Below are positions 53,596 to 61,946 of a stretch of 64,000 nt of DNA, piece after piece. Positions within the stretch are counted from its first letter, which is position 1, and each line of letters opens with the position of its first letter. The notes below the pieces were generated by a model. The model made no database searches and was not told the origin of the DNA. It was given only the letters and a program-made list of their open reading frames with translations. The position numbers and the translations under genes are program-made. This stretch comes from Bacteroidia bacterium (GTDB lineage Bacteria > Bacteroidota > Bacteroidia > Flavobacteriales > Schleiferiaceae), in the NCBI GenBank assembly GCA_030424545.1, contig JAUHWL010000005.1, forward strand, positions 186,001-250,000, read 5' to 3'.

Positions 53596-53603
53596 TACAT
53601 TTG
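53596..53603 (+). promoter_or_regulatory. Promoter -7 element TACATTTG
   Basis: Exact TAnnTTTG, 36 nt before ATG 53640. An in-frame TTG at 53601 lies inside it and is therefore not the start. Confidence 0.68.
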
Positions 53604-53639
53604 CAGCCATTCAAGAATAACGCCTTAATAACGAGTAAG

Positions 53640-53828
53640 ATGAAAAAAGTAAGTTTATTTGTAGCTGCACTTTCTATGGTTGCTTTTGTTGCTTGCAACA
53701 ATGCTGCTGAAGAAGCTACAACAGAAGTAGTAGAAGAAACAATGGAAGAAGTTGTTGAAGAGCCTACTGAAGTTATAGAAGAAGTTGTTGACACTACAGT
53801 TGTAGAAGAAGCTCCTGAAGCTATGTAA
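53640..53828 (+). CDS. Small, very acidic lipoprotein
   Basis: 62 residues from ATG 53640. Lipoprotein signal MKKVSLFVAALSMVAFVAC with lipidation at Cys19. The mature 44 residues contain 15 Glu and one Asp, no Lys or Arg, and many Val/Thr, in a repeating EEVVEE pattern. It has its own promoter (53596-53603) and its own terminator (53875-53901), the mark of a highly and separately expressed short transcript. Similar short E/V-rich lipoproteins occur in Flavobacteriia; function unknown, perhaps surface charge. Confidence 0.8.
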   Translation: MKKVSLFVAALSMVAFVACNNAAEEATTEVVEETMEEVVEEPTEVIEEVVDTTVVEEAPEAM

Positions 53829-53874
53829 TAACTTTAAAAGAACGAAAGTTCTTTTATGTTGTTAAAAAACAAAG

Positions 53875-53901
53875 AAAACCCCGCAAAAGCGGGGTTTTTT
53901 T
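53875..53901. terminator. Bidirectional terminator
   Basis: Stem CCCCGC/GCGGGG with an AAAA loop, extended by A/T pairs, then seven T. Reading leftward the AAAA before the stem gives a shorter T-run for the convergent protease gene. Confidence 0.9.
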
Positions 53902-53904
53902 ATG

Positions 53905-55521
53905 CTAATTAATTTCTTCTGATTTAATAATGGCAGGATTTAAAATCTCTAACGCCTTTAACACCATAGGGTCATTTTTAAACAAGATAGGATAGATGCC
54001 CATTTCGCCCCACAAATTTCTGCCTATTAACCCTTTAATTCTGGTTTTAATAACCACAAGTGTCGGGTCGTTAAGCTCTTCTAGCTTCATGTCTAATTCT
54101 GTGTACTCAAGGGCTTTTTGTAATATCTCTTGCGTAACCTCAAAATTTTCTTGAAAGCTTGTTAAATCGTATTGATTTAATTCTTTTCTATTTTTATCTA
54201 CATAGTTAAACGCAAACTTTTCTAGCTGCCCATAACTAAAGTAGTGATACAGCCAACCCAATACATTGGCGGTTGTATCAATCGGCACAAAAACATCGGG
54301 CGATATTCCTCCACCCCCATAAACCACTTTACCCCCAGGTGTTACAAATTGCTCTTGGTTTGTATGGTGTATGCTGTCTCCAGAAGTTAGTTCGCCTTTT
54401 TCATATCGATCTGCGGCTTCTTTTTGATATTGCTCATACCCTTCTGTATACGGTTTTTGTATGCTTCTGCCTGTTGGCGTATAATAGCGGGCTGTTGTTA
54501 ATCTTACTCGAGAACCATCTTTTAAGGTCATTTCTTCTTGTACCAAACCTTTGCCAAAACTTCTACGGCCAATAATAGTTGCACGGTCATTATCTTGCAG
54601 TGCACCAGCTACAATTTCACTAGCCGAGGCCGATCCTTCGTTTACTAGCACCGCAATTTTGCCCCGCTTAAATTGCCCGTTTTTAGTTGCGTAAGTATAT
54701 GATGTTTCTCCGCTGCGCTGTTTTGTAAATACAATGAGTTCTTCATCATCTAAAAACTCGTCACTCATAGATATGGCCGCACGTAACAAACCCCCTGGAT
54801 TATCTCTTAAATCCAAAATGAGGCTTTTCATGTTTTGTTTTACCAACTTTTTAAGTGCGTATTCAAATTCATCGGTGGTGGTTTCTGCAAATCGGTCTAC
54901 TTTAATTAAACCTACAGAATCATTTAGCATGTAAGAAACATTTACGCTATAAATGGGCACTTTACCACGTTTTATGGTGATAAGCTTAGTTTGCCCTTCT
55001 GTGGGTCTGTAAATTTCTACCCCTACTTTGCTGCCACTCTTGCCTTTTAACAAAACGCCATATTCTTGCTCAGGAAACTCTATTCCGGCAACTGCTTTAC
55101 CATCAACACTTATTAATCTATCACCACCTTTTAAACCTGCTTTTTCGCTTGGCCCATCTTTTATTGTTCTTAGTACAGTTAGCGTGTCTTTATGAATAAG
55201 GTATTCTATTCCTATTCCTTCAAAACTACCTTTTAAGTTTTCTTCGCTTTTTTGTACATCTTGTTTGGCTATGTACACCGAATGTGGATCTAATTTTCTT
55301 AGTAAATCAGAAATTGTTAAGTCTAATAAGCTATCTGTATTTACTTCATCAACATATTCATAATCAATAAAATTAATGAGCTGTCGTAGTTTTTGTTCGC
55401 GCACATCATACGGCATTAACGCCATCGATTTTGTTGCAAAATTCATTTGTTTTCCTATTACAATTCCAGCTATAATTGCTAATGAAAGAGCTAATGGGAG
55501 ATATATTTTGTATGACTTCAT
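53905..55521 (-). CDS. S41 family C-terminal processing peptidase
   Basis: 538 residues. N-terminal membrane anchor or signal (MKSYKIYLPLALSLAIIAGIVIGKQ), then a PDZ domain at about 95-180 (FEGIGIEYLIHKDTLTVLRTI to GLKGGDRLISVDGKAV), and the S41 core with the Ser in NEGSASASEIVAGALQD and the Lys in RRSFGKGLVQEEM. This is the Ctp/Prc processing protease of the periplasm, cleaving C-termini. Its start overlaps the dCMP deaminase stop by 4 nt (ATGA). Confidence 0.94.
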   Translation of the reverse strand: MKSYKIYLPLALSLAIIAGIVIGKQMNFATKSMALMPYDVREQKLRQLINFIDYEYVDEVNTDSLLDLTISDLLRKLDPHSVYIAKQDVQKSEENLKGSFEGIGIEYLIHKDTLTVLRTIKDGPSEKAGLKGGDRLISVDGKAVAGIEFPEQEYGVLLKGKSGSKVGVEIYRPTEGQTKLITIKRGKVPIYSVNVSYMLNDSVGLIKVDRFAETTTDEFEYALKKLVKQNMKSLILDLRDNPGGLLRAAISMSDEFLDDEELIVFTKQRSGETSYTYATKNGQFKRGKIAVLVNEGSASASEIVAGALQDNDRATIIGRRSFGKGLVQEEMTLKDGSRVRLTTARYYTPTGRSIQKPYTEGYEQYQKEAADRYEKGELTSGDSIHHTNQEQFVTPGGKVVYGGGGISPDVFVPIDTTANVLGWLYHYFSYGQLEKFAFNYVDKNRKELNQYDLTSFQENFEVTQEILQKALEYTELDMKLEELNDPTLVVIKTRIKGLIGRNLWGEMGIYPILFKNDPMVLKALEILNPAIIKSEEIN

Positions 55522-55958
55522 TCTGTAATTTCAGCAATCTGTACAATTTCTACACCCGCTTTTTCTAAAAACTCTAAGCCAGAAACATCTTTATAACCAC
55601 GCATATAAACCAAACGGTTTATACCTGCTTGATGTACAAGTTTGCTACATTCTTTGCACGGACTCATGGTTAAATAGAGTGTTGCATTTTTACAACTATG
55701 TGTAGAGCTCGCCACTTTTAAGATGGCATTTGCTTCAGCATGTAATACAGACCATTTTGTAATGTTTTGTTGAGTTTCTTCGTCCCATTCTTCACATTTG
55801 TTATCCATTCCTGTTGGTGTACCGTTAAATCCATCAGAAATAATCATTCTATCTTTTACAATTAAGGCGCCTACCTTTCTACGTTCGCAGTGGCTTAGCT
55901 TTGCCCACTCTGTGGCCATTCGCAGGTAAGCCTTATCATATTTAAGTTGTTTTTTCAT
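55518..55958 (-). CDS. dCMP deaminase
   Basis: 146 residues from ATG 55958. Zinc-dependent cytidine-deaminase fold: zinc ligands in VLHAEANAIL (His and catalytic Glu) and MSPCKECSK (two Cys). The N-terminal CERRKVGALIVKDRMIISDGFNGTPTGMDN is the ComEB/dCTP-type signature. Converts dCMP to dUMP for thymidylate synthesis, working in the same pathway as nrdAB and tdk. Overlaps the ctp gene by 4 nt. Confidence 0.93.
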   Translation of the reverse strand: MKKQLKYDKAYLRMATEWAKLSHCERRKVGALIVKDRMIISDGFNGTPTGMDNKCEEWDEETQQNITKWSVLHAEANAILKVASSTHSCKNATLYLTMSPCKECSKLVHQAGINRLVYMRGYKDVSGLEFLEKAGVEIVQIAEITE

Positions 55959-56109
55959 GTATATAAACGAAACAAGATTCACTCAAAAATTTGTCGCCAA
56001 ATTTGGTTAAACTTAACAAATTACACACAAGAAGTGTGGTAAAAAACTGGTAAAACATTTCCAGATTAAAGTCTGTTAATTTGCAGCAAGTAAATTGAGG
56101 TAATTTAAC

Positions 56110-57222
56110 GTGAGCGCAGCGAAAAAAAATATTTCTAAAATGGCTAGTTGGGGGCTTAGCGGACCAGAACCATTTTTAATTGCAGGACCCTGTAGTGCGG
56201 AAAGCGAGGAGCAAATAATTGAAACCGCCAGAGCACTAAAAAAACACGGCAATGCATCCGTTTTTAGAGCTGGTGCTTGGAAACCACGCACTAGGCCCGG
56301 AAGTTTTGAAGGAATTGGAGCCATTGCACTAGAATGGTTGAATAACGCAAAACAAGAAACGGGAATGCCCGTGGCTACCGAGGTTGCCAACGCTTGGCAT
56401 GTAGAAGAAGTGCTAAAACACAACATAGATGTGCTTTGGATAGGTGCACGCACCACTGTAAACCCTTTTTACATGCAAGAAATTGCCAATGCGTTAAAGG
56501 GTGTAAACATTCCTGTATTGGTTAAAAACCCGTTGCACCCAGATTTAGGCCTATGGATAGGAGGTTTGGAGAGATTAGAACGTGCTGGAATCACAAAATT
56601 AGCTGCTATACATCGAGGTTTTTATACCGTAAAACCTTCGCCTTTCAGAAATGAACCCAAGTGGGACCTAAGCTTTGAACTACGTACTCACCTTCCTGAA
56701 TTACCCATTCTATGCGACCCTAGCCATATAGCAGGAAACACAGATTTTTTGCAACAAGTATCACAAACCGCCATGGATATTAATTTAGACGGCTTAATGA
56801 TAGAGTCTCATATTAGTCCAGAAAAAGCATTAAGCGATGCTGCCCAGCAAATAACGCCTGATGCCTTGGCATTGTTGATGAAAAACTTGATTGTTAAAAA
56901 AGAAGATTCTGACGAAGAAAAAATAAGGCAAAAACTAAATAATTATAGAAACTCTATTGATCTTTTAGATGATGAATTAATTAAAATTCTACAACAACGT
57001 TTTAAAAATGTAGACCGCATTGGGCAAATTAAATTAGAAGATCACATTACCGTTTTTCAGCTTTCTAGATGGTTTGAAATGATGAAAGACCGTACTTCTA
57101 AGAGCAGTACGCACCAATTAGACAAAGAATTTTTACATGAGCTGTTTAGTGTAATTCACAAATTTTCTGTAAAAAGGCAAACCGAAATTATTCAAAACAA
57201 TTCAATACATAATAATCCCTAA
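56110..57222 (+). CDS. Bifunctional DAHP synthase / chorismate mutase
   Basis: 370 residues. First step of the shikimate pathway plus the first step toward Phe/Tyr. N-terminal synthase (about 1-265) of the AroA-beta/KDO8P-like type: LIAGPCSAES, FRAGAWKPRTRPGSFEG, PVATEVAN, IGARTTVNPFYMQ, KNPLHPDLGLW, IHRGF and ILCDPSHIAGN. C-terminal AroQ chorismate mutase (about 275-365): LNNYRNSIDLLDDELIKILQQRFKNVDRIGQIK. Fusion of these is common in Bacteroidetes, where CM may regulate the synthase. Start is probably GTG 56110; ATG 56140 is possible. Confidence 0.93.
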   Translation: MSAAKKNISKMASWGLSGPEPFLIAGPCSAESEEQIIETARALKKHGNASVFRAGAWKPRTRPGSFEGIGAIALEWLNNAKQETGMPVATEVANAWHVEEVLKHNIDVLWIGARTTVNPFYMQEIANALKGVNIPVLVKNPLHPDLGLWIGGLERLERAGITKLAAIHRGFYTVKPSPFRNEPKWDLSFELRTHLPELPILCDPSHIAGNTDFLQQVSQTAMDINLDGLMIESHISPEKALSDAAQQITPDALALLMKNLIVKKEDSDEEKIRQKLNNYRNSIDLLDDELIKILQQRFKNVDRIGQIKLEDHITVFQLSRWFEMMKDRTSKSSTHQLDKEFLHELFSVIHKFSVKRQTEIIQNNSIHNNP

Positions 57223-57253
57223 TTTTCAATTTTTAAAACAAATAAATATTTCT

Positions 57254-57751
57254 ATGAAAAAACAACTATTCAAACTTGTAACAGCAATTACTTTAACAGC
57301 GTTTATTAGCACAAGTTGCAGCGGCACCAAATCTCTAGCAAATGTGGCCAACCTATCTAGCTTAATGGGTTTAGTGGGCTCTAAGCCAGAATTAACAACG
57401 CTTTTAAGTTTAGTACAAACTTCTGGTTTAACAAATATGTTAAGCGGCACCAGCTTGCTAACCATGCTTGCACCAACCAATGATGCGTTTTCTAAATTAG
57501 GAGGCGATGCCGTAAATAAATTGCTTAATGACAAATCTTCTGTAGATAAATTATTAAACAACCACATTTTAACAGGTTCTAACTCTATTGATCGCCTTAC
57601 CGAAGCGGGAAGTGTAAACAGCTTGGCTAAAACTGCATTAGACTTTACAAAAACAGATAATGGTGCACAAGTAAACGGTGTTAACATTTTAGAATCAGAC
57701 CAAACGAAAAACGGCTGGGCACACCTTGTAGATGGTGTTTTAGGCATGTAA
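57254..57751 (+). CDS. Fasciclin (FAS1)-domain lipoprotein
   Basis: 165 residues. Signal with lipidation at Cys22 (FISTSC). The FAS1 pattern is present: SLLTMLAPTNDAFSKLGGD (H1-box type) and LLNNHILTGSNS (H2-box type NHIL), ending ILESDQTKNGWAHLVDGVLGM. Cell-surface adhesion is the usual role of FAS1 proteins; partners unknown. Lies 31 nt after the aro gene and ends with a strong terminator. Confidence 0.82.
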   Translation: MKKQLFKLVTAITLTAFISTSCSGTKSLANVANLSSLMGLVGSKPELTTLLSLVQTSGLTNMLSGTSLLTMLAPTNDAFSKLGGDAVNKLLNDKSSVDKLLNNHILTGSNSIDRLTEAGSVNSLAKTALDFTKTDNGAQVNGVNILESDQTKNGWAHLVDGVLGM

Positions 57752-57773
57752 TAAAAAGTTAAGCATATTGTTT

Positions 57774-57808
57774 AAAACCGCTTCAATATAGCATTGAAGC
57801 GGTTTTTT
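57774..57808 (+). terminator. Rho-independent terminator
   Basis: 14-bp perfect stem AAAACCGCTTCAAT/ATTGAAGCGGTTTT, 5-nt loop, ending in a T-run. Confidence 0.94.
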
Positions 57809-57836
57809 ATTTACTTTCACTTTAAGCCAATACGTT

Positions 57837-59543
57837 ATGCAAGAAAAAATCTGGATTAAAAAACCAACGCCTAACCCAAAGGTTGTTGCCGAGCTAGAAA
57901 AAAAACTAAAAATTGATAAAAACCTCTGCGCACTTTTAGCAAACCTTGGCGTAGAAAATTTTGAACAAGCCCGCAGCTTTTTTAGGCCAGATTTAGCCTC
58001 TTTACATGACCCTTTTTTAATGAAAGACATGGATGTTGCCGTAGAGCGCATTGAGAAAGCAATTTGCAATCAAGAAAACATTTTAATTTTTGGCGATTAT
58101 GATGTGGATGGCACCACCGCGGTAAGCTTGGTATCTAGCTACTTCTCCCAACATTATGAATTGATTGATACTTACATCCCTGACCGATACAAAGAAGGTT
58201 ATGGCATCTCTACCCAAGGCATAGATTATGCCGAAGACAACGATGTTTCGCTGATTATTGCCCTAGACTGTGGCGTAAAAGCCCTAGATAAAATTGCCTA
58301 TGCAAATGAAAAAAATATTGATTTTATTATTTGCGATCACCACAACCCAGGTAAAAACCTGCCCGATGCAGTTGCCGTTTTAGACCCCAAACGAAACGAT
58401 TGCCAATACCCCTATAAAGAGCTGAGTGGTTGTGGTGTAGGTTTTAAATTGGTTCAGGCCTATCACACCAAAAATGGCGGCAGTTTTGATGATTTAATTC
58501 CCTTGCTCGATTTGCTTGCCATTAGCATTGGAGCAGACATTGTACCCATCACGGGCGAAAATCGCGTACTTACCCACTTCGGACTCATCCAATTAAATAG
58601 CAACCCACGACCCGGCATTTTTGCCTTGATGCAAAGTGCTAAAAAAGAAATCTTTAACATTACCAATGTGGTGTTTATTTTGGGGCCGCGCATTAACGCA
58701 GCGGGCCGCATAGAGCATGGCAAATTGGCCGTAGAACTTCTCACCAGCAATGACGAAGAAAAATGTCTACGCCTAGCCGAAATCATTGATGCGCACAACA
58801 AAACCCGCAAAGATTTAGACCGCGGCATTACCGAAGAAGCGTTAGAAATGGTGGAGCAAACGCCAGAAAAATGGAGCACCGTTGTGTACAACGAAAAATG
58901 GCACAAAGGTGTTATTGGCATTGTGGCCAGTCGACTAATTGAAACCCATTACAAACCCACGGTTGTGCTTACCAAAAGCGGCAACAAACTGGCTGGCAGT
59001 GCACGCAGTGTTATAGGTTTTGATTTATACAACGCACTAGAACAATGCACCGATGCACTAGAACAATTTGGCGGCCACATGTATGCAGCCGGCATGACGA
59101 TGAAAGAAGAAAATCTGGAAAAATTTGCCCAACTTTTTGAAGCTGCCGTGCGTAACAACATCAAACCTGAACAGCGCATACCGCGTGTAGAATATGATTT
59201 AGAAGTAAAATTAGCCGATTTAGACCCCAAGTTTTTTCGCATACTGCGCCAGTTTGAACCGTTTGGCCCAGGCAATTTATCGCCCTTATTTTTAACCCGA
59301 AACTTAAAAGATAGCGGCTGGGCAAAAGGTGTGGGTGCCGAAAAAGATCACCTAAAATTTCAAGCTGTTGACGAAGAAACTGGCGCTAAAATAAACGGTA
59401 TTGCTTTTGGTTTTGGCCATCTGGCCGATGCCATAAAAGCCGGAGCACCCTTCGATTTAATTTATCATTTAGAAGAAAACATCTGGAATGGAAGCAGTAG
59501 CCTGCAGTTGATGGTGCGGGATTTGAAGCTTACGGATTCTTGA
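57837..59543 (+). CDS. recJ: Single-stranded-DNA-specific exonuclease RecJ
   Basis: 568 residues. 5'-3' ssDNA exonuclease in recombination and repair. DHH phosphoesterase: DYDVDG at 87-92, D144 in ALDCGVK, DHH at 167-169; DHHA1 domain with GSARS and GGHMYAAGM; OB domain at the end. All metal-binding residues are present. Only a weak -7-like sequence precedes it, 18 nt away. Confidence 0.95.
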   Translation: MQEKIWIKKPTPNPKVVAELEKKLKIDKNLCALLANLGVENFEQARSFFRPDLASLHDPFLMKDMDVAVERIEKAICNQENILIFGDYDVDGTTAVSLVSSYFSQHYELIDTYIPDRYKEGYGISTQGIDYAEDNDVSLIIALDCGVKALDKIAYANEKNIDFIICDHHNPGKNLPDAVAVLDPKRNDCQYPYKELSGCGVGFKLVQAYHTKNGGSFDDLIPLLDLLAISIGADIVPITGENRVLTHFGLIQLNSNPRPGIFALMQSAKKEIFNITNVVFILGPRINAAGRIEHGKLAVELLTSNDEEKCLRLAEIIDAHNKTRKDLDRGITEEALEMVEQTPEKWSTVVYNEKWHKGVIGIVASRLIETHYKPTVVLTKSGNKLAGSARSVIGFDLYNALEQCTDALEQFGGHMYAAGMTMKEENLEKFAQLFEAAVRNNIKPEQRIPRVEYDLEVKLADLDPKFFRILRQFEPFGPGNLSPLFLTRNLKDSGWAKGVGAEKDHLKFQAVDEETGAKINGIAFGFGHLADAIKAGAPFDLIYHLEENIWNGSSSLQLMVRDLKLTDS

Positions 59544-59550
59544 TTTTTAT

Positions 59551-59597
59551 CGCAAAGGTTCGCAAAGTTTCCCCTCTTGATAGGGGATTAAGGGGTG
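59551..59597. repeat. Short repeats including palindrome of family 1 type
   Basis: CGCAAAG occurs twice (59551-59557, 59561-59567), followed by TTTCCCCT CTTGAT AGGGGATTAAGGGGTG (59568-59597), a degenerate relative of the CCTCACCCC/CCTCTCC palindromes found at 50792 and 61834. Intergenic. Confidence 0.55.
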
Positions 59598-59714
59598 TGT
59601 TATTTTTTCTACCAAAGCTTTTTTCAAATCCATGTAAATCTCGAATTATGTGGTAGTTTTCTCACCATGTCTCCCTCTAACTCATTCAGCTACTTAGCTC
59701 AACCCAAAAAAAAT

Positions 59715-59722
59715 TATATTTG
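59715..59722 (+). promoter_or_regulatory. Promoter -7 element TATATTTG
   Basis: Exact TAnnTTTG, 24 nt before ATG 59747, serving the two lipoprotein genes. Confidence 0.66.
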
Positions 59723-59746
59723 GTACACACATAAAAAACACACATC

Positions 59747-60163
59747 ATGAAATCACGCATTTTACTATTCGTAGTTCTTGTTAGTTTAATTGGCGTATCA
59801 AGCTGCAAGAAAAATGATCCCGGAACTTCTCCGAACACCTACTATGGTGCTTGGCAATTAAAAAATGTTAGTGGCGGTTTAATGGGCATAAACCTTAATT
59901 ATACCACGGGAGAGGTAATTTGGAGCTTTGATGAAAACACAAGTAAGCTTACCGTGATAAACAATATTATTTCAACAGGATCAAAAAGCATTTTTGCCCG
60001 CTTAGCAACAGGTACTTATACTTTTTCCATCAGTAAAAATGGTAAACGCAAAAACCTATTTGTAGATAATGTAGACTTTGGAACCATTCACGTCAACAAT
60101 GGAGTATTATTGCTGGATGAAGGTGTTGCCGCTGATGGTTTTTTAACAGAATTTGGTCGATAA
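59747..60163 (+). CDS. Lipocalin-like lipoprotein
   Basis: 138 residues. Lipidation at Cys20 (GVSSC). GAWQLKNVSGGLMGINL at the start of the mature part, and repeated short beta strands ending GVLLLDEG, resemble the lipocalin-like family of Bacteroidetes lipoproteins. Binding partner unknown. The LRR gene follows after 6 nt. Confidence 0.75.
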   Translation: MKSRILLFVVLVSLIGVSSCKKNDPGTSPNTYYGAWQLKNVSGGLMGINLNYTTGEVIWSFDENTSKLTVINNIISTGSKSIFARLATGTYTFSISKNGKRKNLFVDNVDFGTIHVNNGVLLLDEGVAADGFLTEFGR

Positions 60164-60169
60164 AAAATC

Positions 60170-60913
60170 ATGCGTAAAACAATTGGATTTCTATTCTTAC
60201 TTCTTCTAATAGCTTTATCCAGTTGTTCTTCTTATGAAGATTTAAGGCTTGCGCTTGCTAACCCAGATGATGCAGAAACCCTCAGGCTGTCTAACGAAGG
60301 TATTTTTATTCTACCTCCAGAAATTGGCACGTTAAAAAACCTGAAAAAGCTCTACCTGTTTAGAAACAAATTAGATTCTATACCCAAAGAAATTGGCGAG
60401 TTAGAAAATTTAGAGGTATTGGTTATTAGCAGCAACCACCTTACCACGATTCCCAAAGAAATAGGCAACTTAAAAAAGTTAAAACGCCTATCGCTACAAC
60501 AAAACGATCTTGATAGCATACCTAAAGAAATTGGGCAACTGGAATATTTAGAGGAGCTAGAGCTACAGTATAACCAACTTAAAACTTTACCGCCAGAAAT
60601 TGGTGACCTTAAAAACCTAAAATATCTATACCTCAACAACAATATTTTAGATGTTTTACCTCCAGAAATTGGCAAGCTTACCACGCTAAGAACCCTGGTA
60701 ATTGGTAAAAACAGATTGTTTGAAGTACCAAACGAAATTGGGAATTTAACCGCTCTGTCTGATTTAGATTTAACGCAATGTGGCAACGGGGCAGTTATCC
60801 CCTATTCTATTTTAAACCTGCGGAATTTAGACTATCTGTATGTAGACAAAACACTTATTATACCCGATGCCATTTTTATAAAAATGCCTCGCTTAAAAGT
60901 GGTTGTTAGATAA
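60170..60913 (+). CDS. Leucine-rich-repeat lipoprotein
   Basis: 247 residues. Signal MRKTIGFLFLLLLIALSSC with lipidation at Cys19. About seven LRRs with a 23-residue period: LPPEIGTLKNLKKLYLFRNK, IPKEIGELENLEVLVISSNH, IPKEIGNLKKLKRLSLQQND, and on. These are the bacterial L-x-x-LPxEI(G/x)xLxxL type. A surface ligand-binding protein is likely. Operon with the upstream lipocalin-like gene. Confidence 0.92.
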   Translation: MRKTIGFLFLLLLIALSSCSSYEDLRLALANPDDAETLRLSNEGIFILPPEIGTLKNLKKLYLFRNKLDSIPKEIGELENLEVLVISSNHLTTIPKEIGNLKKLKRLSLQQNDLDSIPKEIGQLEYLEELELQYNQLKTLPPEIGDLKNLKYLYLNNNILDVLPPEIGKLTTLRTLVIGKNRLFEVPNEIGNLTALSDLDLTQCGNGAVIPYSILNLRNLDYLYVDKTLIIPDAIFIKMPRLKVVVR

Positions 60914-60961
60914 TCTTGTTACTATTTTTTATTCAAAAAGTAATGGCGTATTCGGCTTTAT

Positions 60962-60969
60962 TATTTTCG
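60962..60969 (+). promoter_or_regulatory. Promoter -7-like element TATTTTCG
   Basis: One mismatch (C for T) to TAnnTTTG, with 4 nt to ATG 60974, the same spacing as the leaderless genes in this window. Confidence 0.42.
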
Positions 60970-60973
60970 CGGC

Positions 60974-61648
60974 ATGGGAAAAGATAAACTTAGAAGGTTT
61001 GCTGAGAACGAAACATTCGCACACCTTTTTCAGCCGAAGCGCGATGAATTGCAAAATGGATTTGCCTTAAAAGGAAACTGGAACAAAAAATTCTTTAAGA
61101 ACGATAATCCCATTGTACTAGAGCTGGGCTGTGGCCGTGGCGAATACACCATAGGACTAGCCAAGCGCTACCCCAACATTAATTTTATTGGTGTAGATAT
61201 TAAAGGCGCGCGATTGTGGCGCGGAGCAAAAACAGCGCTAGAAGACAACATGAAAAACGTGGCCTTTTTGCGTACAGGTATAGAACTAATAGATTTATGT
61301 TTTGCGGAAAATGAAGTAAGTGAAATTTGGATCACATTTGCCGACCCACAGATAAAATACAAACGCGCCAAACATCGTTTAACGCATCCCAACTTTTTAA
61401 ATCGGTACAAAACCATATTGCATGAAGAAGGTAAAATTCACCTAAAAACCGATAGCGAATATCTTTTTGGCTACACCCATGGCTTGGTGCAATTGCTTAA
61501 TTACCCTGTAATAGAAACGTACCACAGCATTTATGAACAAGTGCAAGAAAATGATAGCGTGTTGAAAGACATAAAAACGCATTACGAAGAAATGTGGTTA
61601 GAAATGGGTAAAACCATTGGCTATATATGCTTTCAACCCAATAAGTAA
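60974..61648 (+). CDS. trmB: tRNA (guanosine(46)-N7)-methyltransferase
   Basis: 224 residues. SAM-binding VLELGCGRGEYTIGLAKRYP; substrate motifs FIGVDIKGARLWRGA and ITFADPQIKYKRAKHRLTHPNFLNRY typical of TrmB. Makes m7G46 in the variable loop. Followed by a structured 140-nt stretch ending in a terminator. Confidence 0.95.
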   Translation: MGKDKLRRFAENETFAHLFQPKRDELQNGFALKGNWNKKFFKNDNPIVLELGCGRGEYTIGLAKRYPNINFIGVDIKGARLWRGAKTALEDNMKNVAFLRTGIELIDLCFAENEVSEIWITFADPQIKYKRAKHRLTHPNFLNRYKTILHEEGKIHLKTDSEYLFGYTHGLVQLLNYPVIETYHSIYEQVQENDSVLKDIKTHYEEMWLEMGKTIGYICFQPNK

Positions 61649-61684
61649 ACTATTAATAAAAAGCTCGTTTTAAAATTATTTTAA

Positions 61685-61795
61685 TTTTTTGTGCGGACTT
61701 TGGCAGCCCGGCTCGCTTATATAAGTGAAAAAGGGTAGTTTTTTCATGGTTTTTGGTTAGACCGTCTCGGGATTCGTTCTCGAGGCGGTTTTTTT
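61685..61795 (+). ncRNA. Candidate small RNA or structured 3' region ended by a terminator
   Basis: The terminator lies 112 nt beyond the trmB stop, a long way for a simple 3' UTR. The stretch before it is richer in G and C than its surroundings, begins after a T-rich tract with TTTGTGCGGACTTTGGC, and can form at least two hairpins. I do not recognise a known RNA family, and no exact TAnnTTTG promoter precedes it. Confidence 0.25.
61761..61795 (+). terminator. Rho-independent terminator
   Basis: Stem ACCGTCTCG/CGAGGCGGT (one G-T wobble; 61761-61769, 61781-61789) followed by seven T. Confidence 0.85.
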
Positions 61796-61833
61796 ATTTT
61801 AAAAGTTTAAGAACAAATTGATTCTTTAAAAAA

Positions 61834-61870
61834 CCTCACCCCAACCCTCTCCTTTTAGGAGAGGGAGACT
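61834..61870. repeat. Palindromic repeat, family 1, intergenic copy
   Basis: CCTCACCCCAACCCTCTCCT, loop TTT, AGGAGAGGGAGACTT: 9-bp perfect stem CCCTCTCCT/AGGAGAGGG (61845-61853, 61857-61865). It shares its first 9 nt and its CCTCTCC block with the copy inside the restriction gene. Confidence 0.75.
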
Positions 61871-61946
61871 TGGCGCTTTTATATCTTGAAAAAATCAAAC
61901 CGATTTCTTAAAAAAAATCTCTAATCTTTGAGCATAAATTCTACTT

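Larger units (their letters stand above)
61649..61946. other. 298-bp intergenic region: structured segment, terminator, repeat
   Basis: From left: an AT-rich gap, a GC-richer segment (61691-61735) with the palindrome CTTATATAAG, a hairpin TGAAAAA/TTTTTCA (about 61727-61746), the terminator at 61761-61795, and the palindromic repeat at 61834-61870. No protein-like frame. Confidence 0.6.

Noticed and set aside
61649-61946. tRNA gene
   Set aside because: The terminator arms recall a T-arm on the minus strand, but no cloverleaf could be built.
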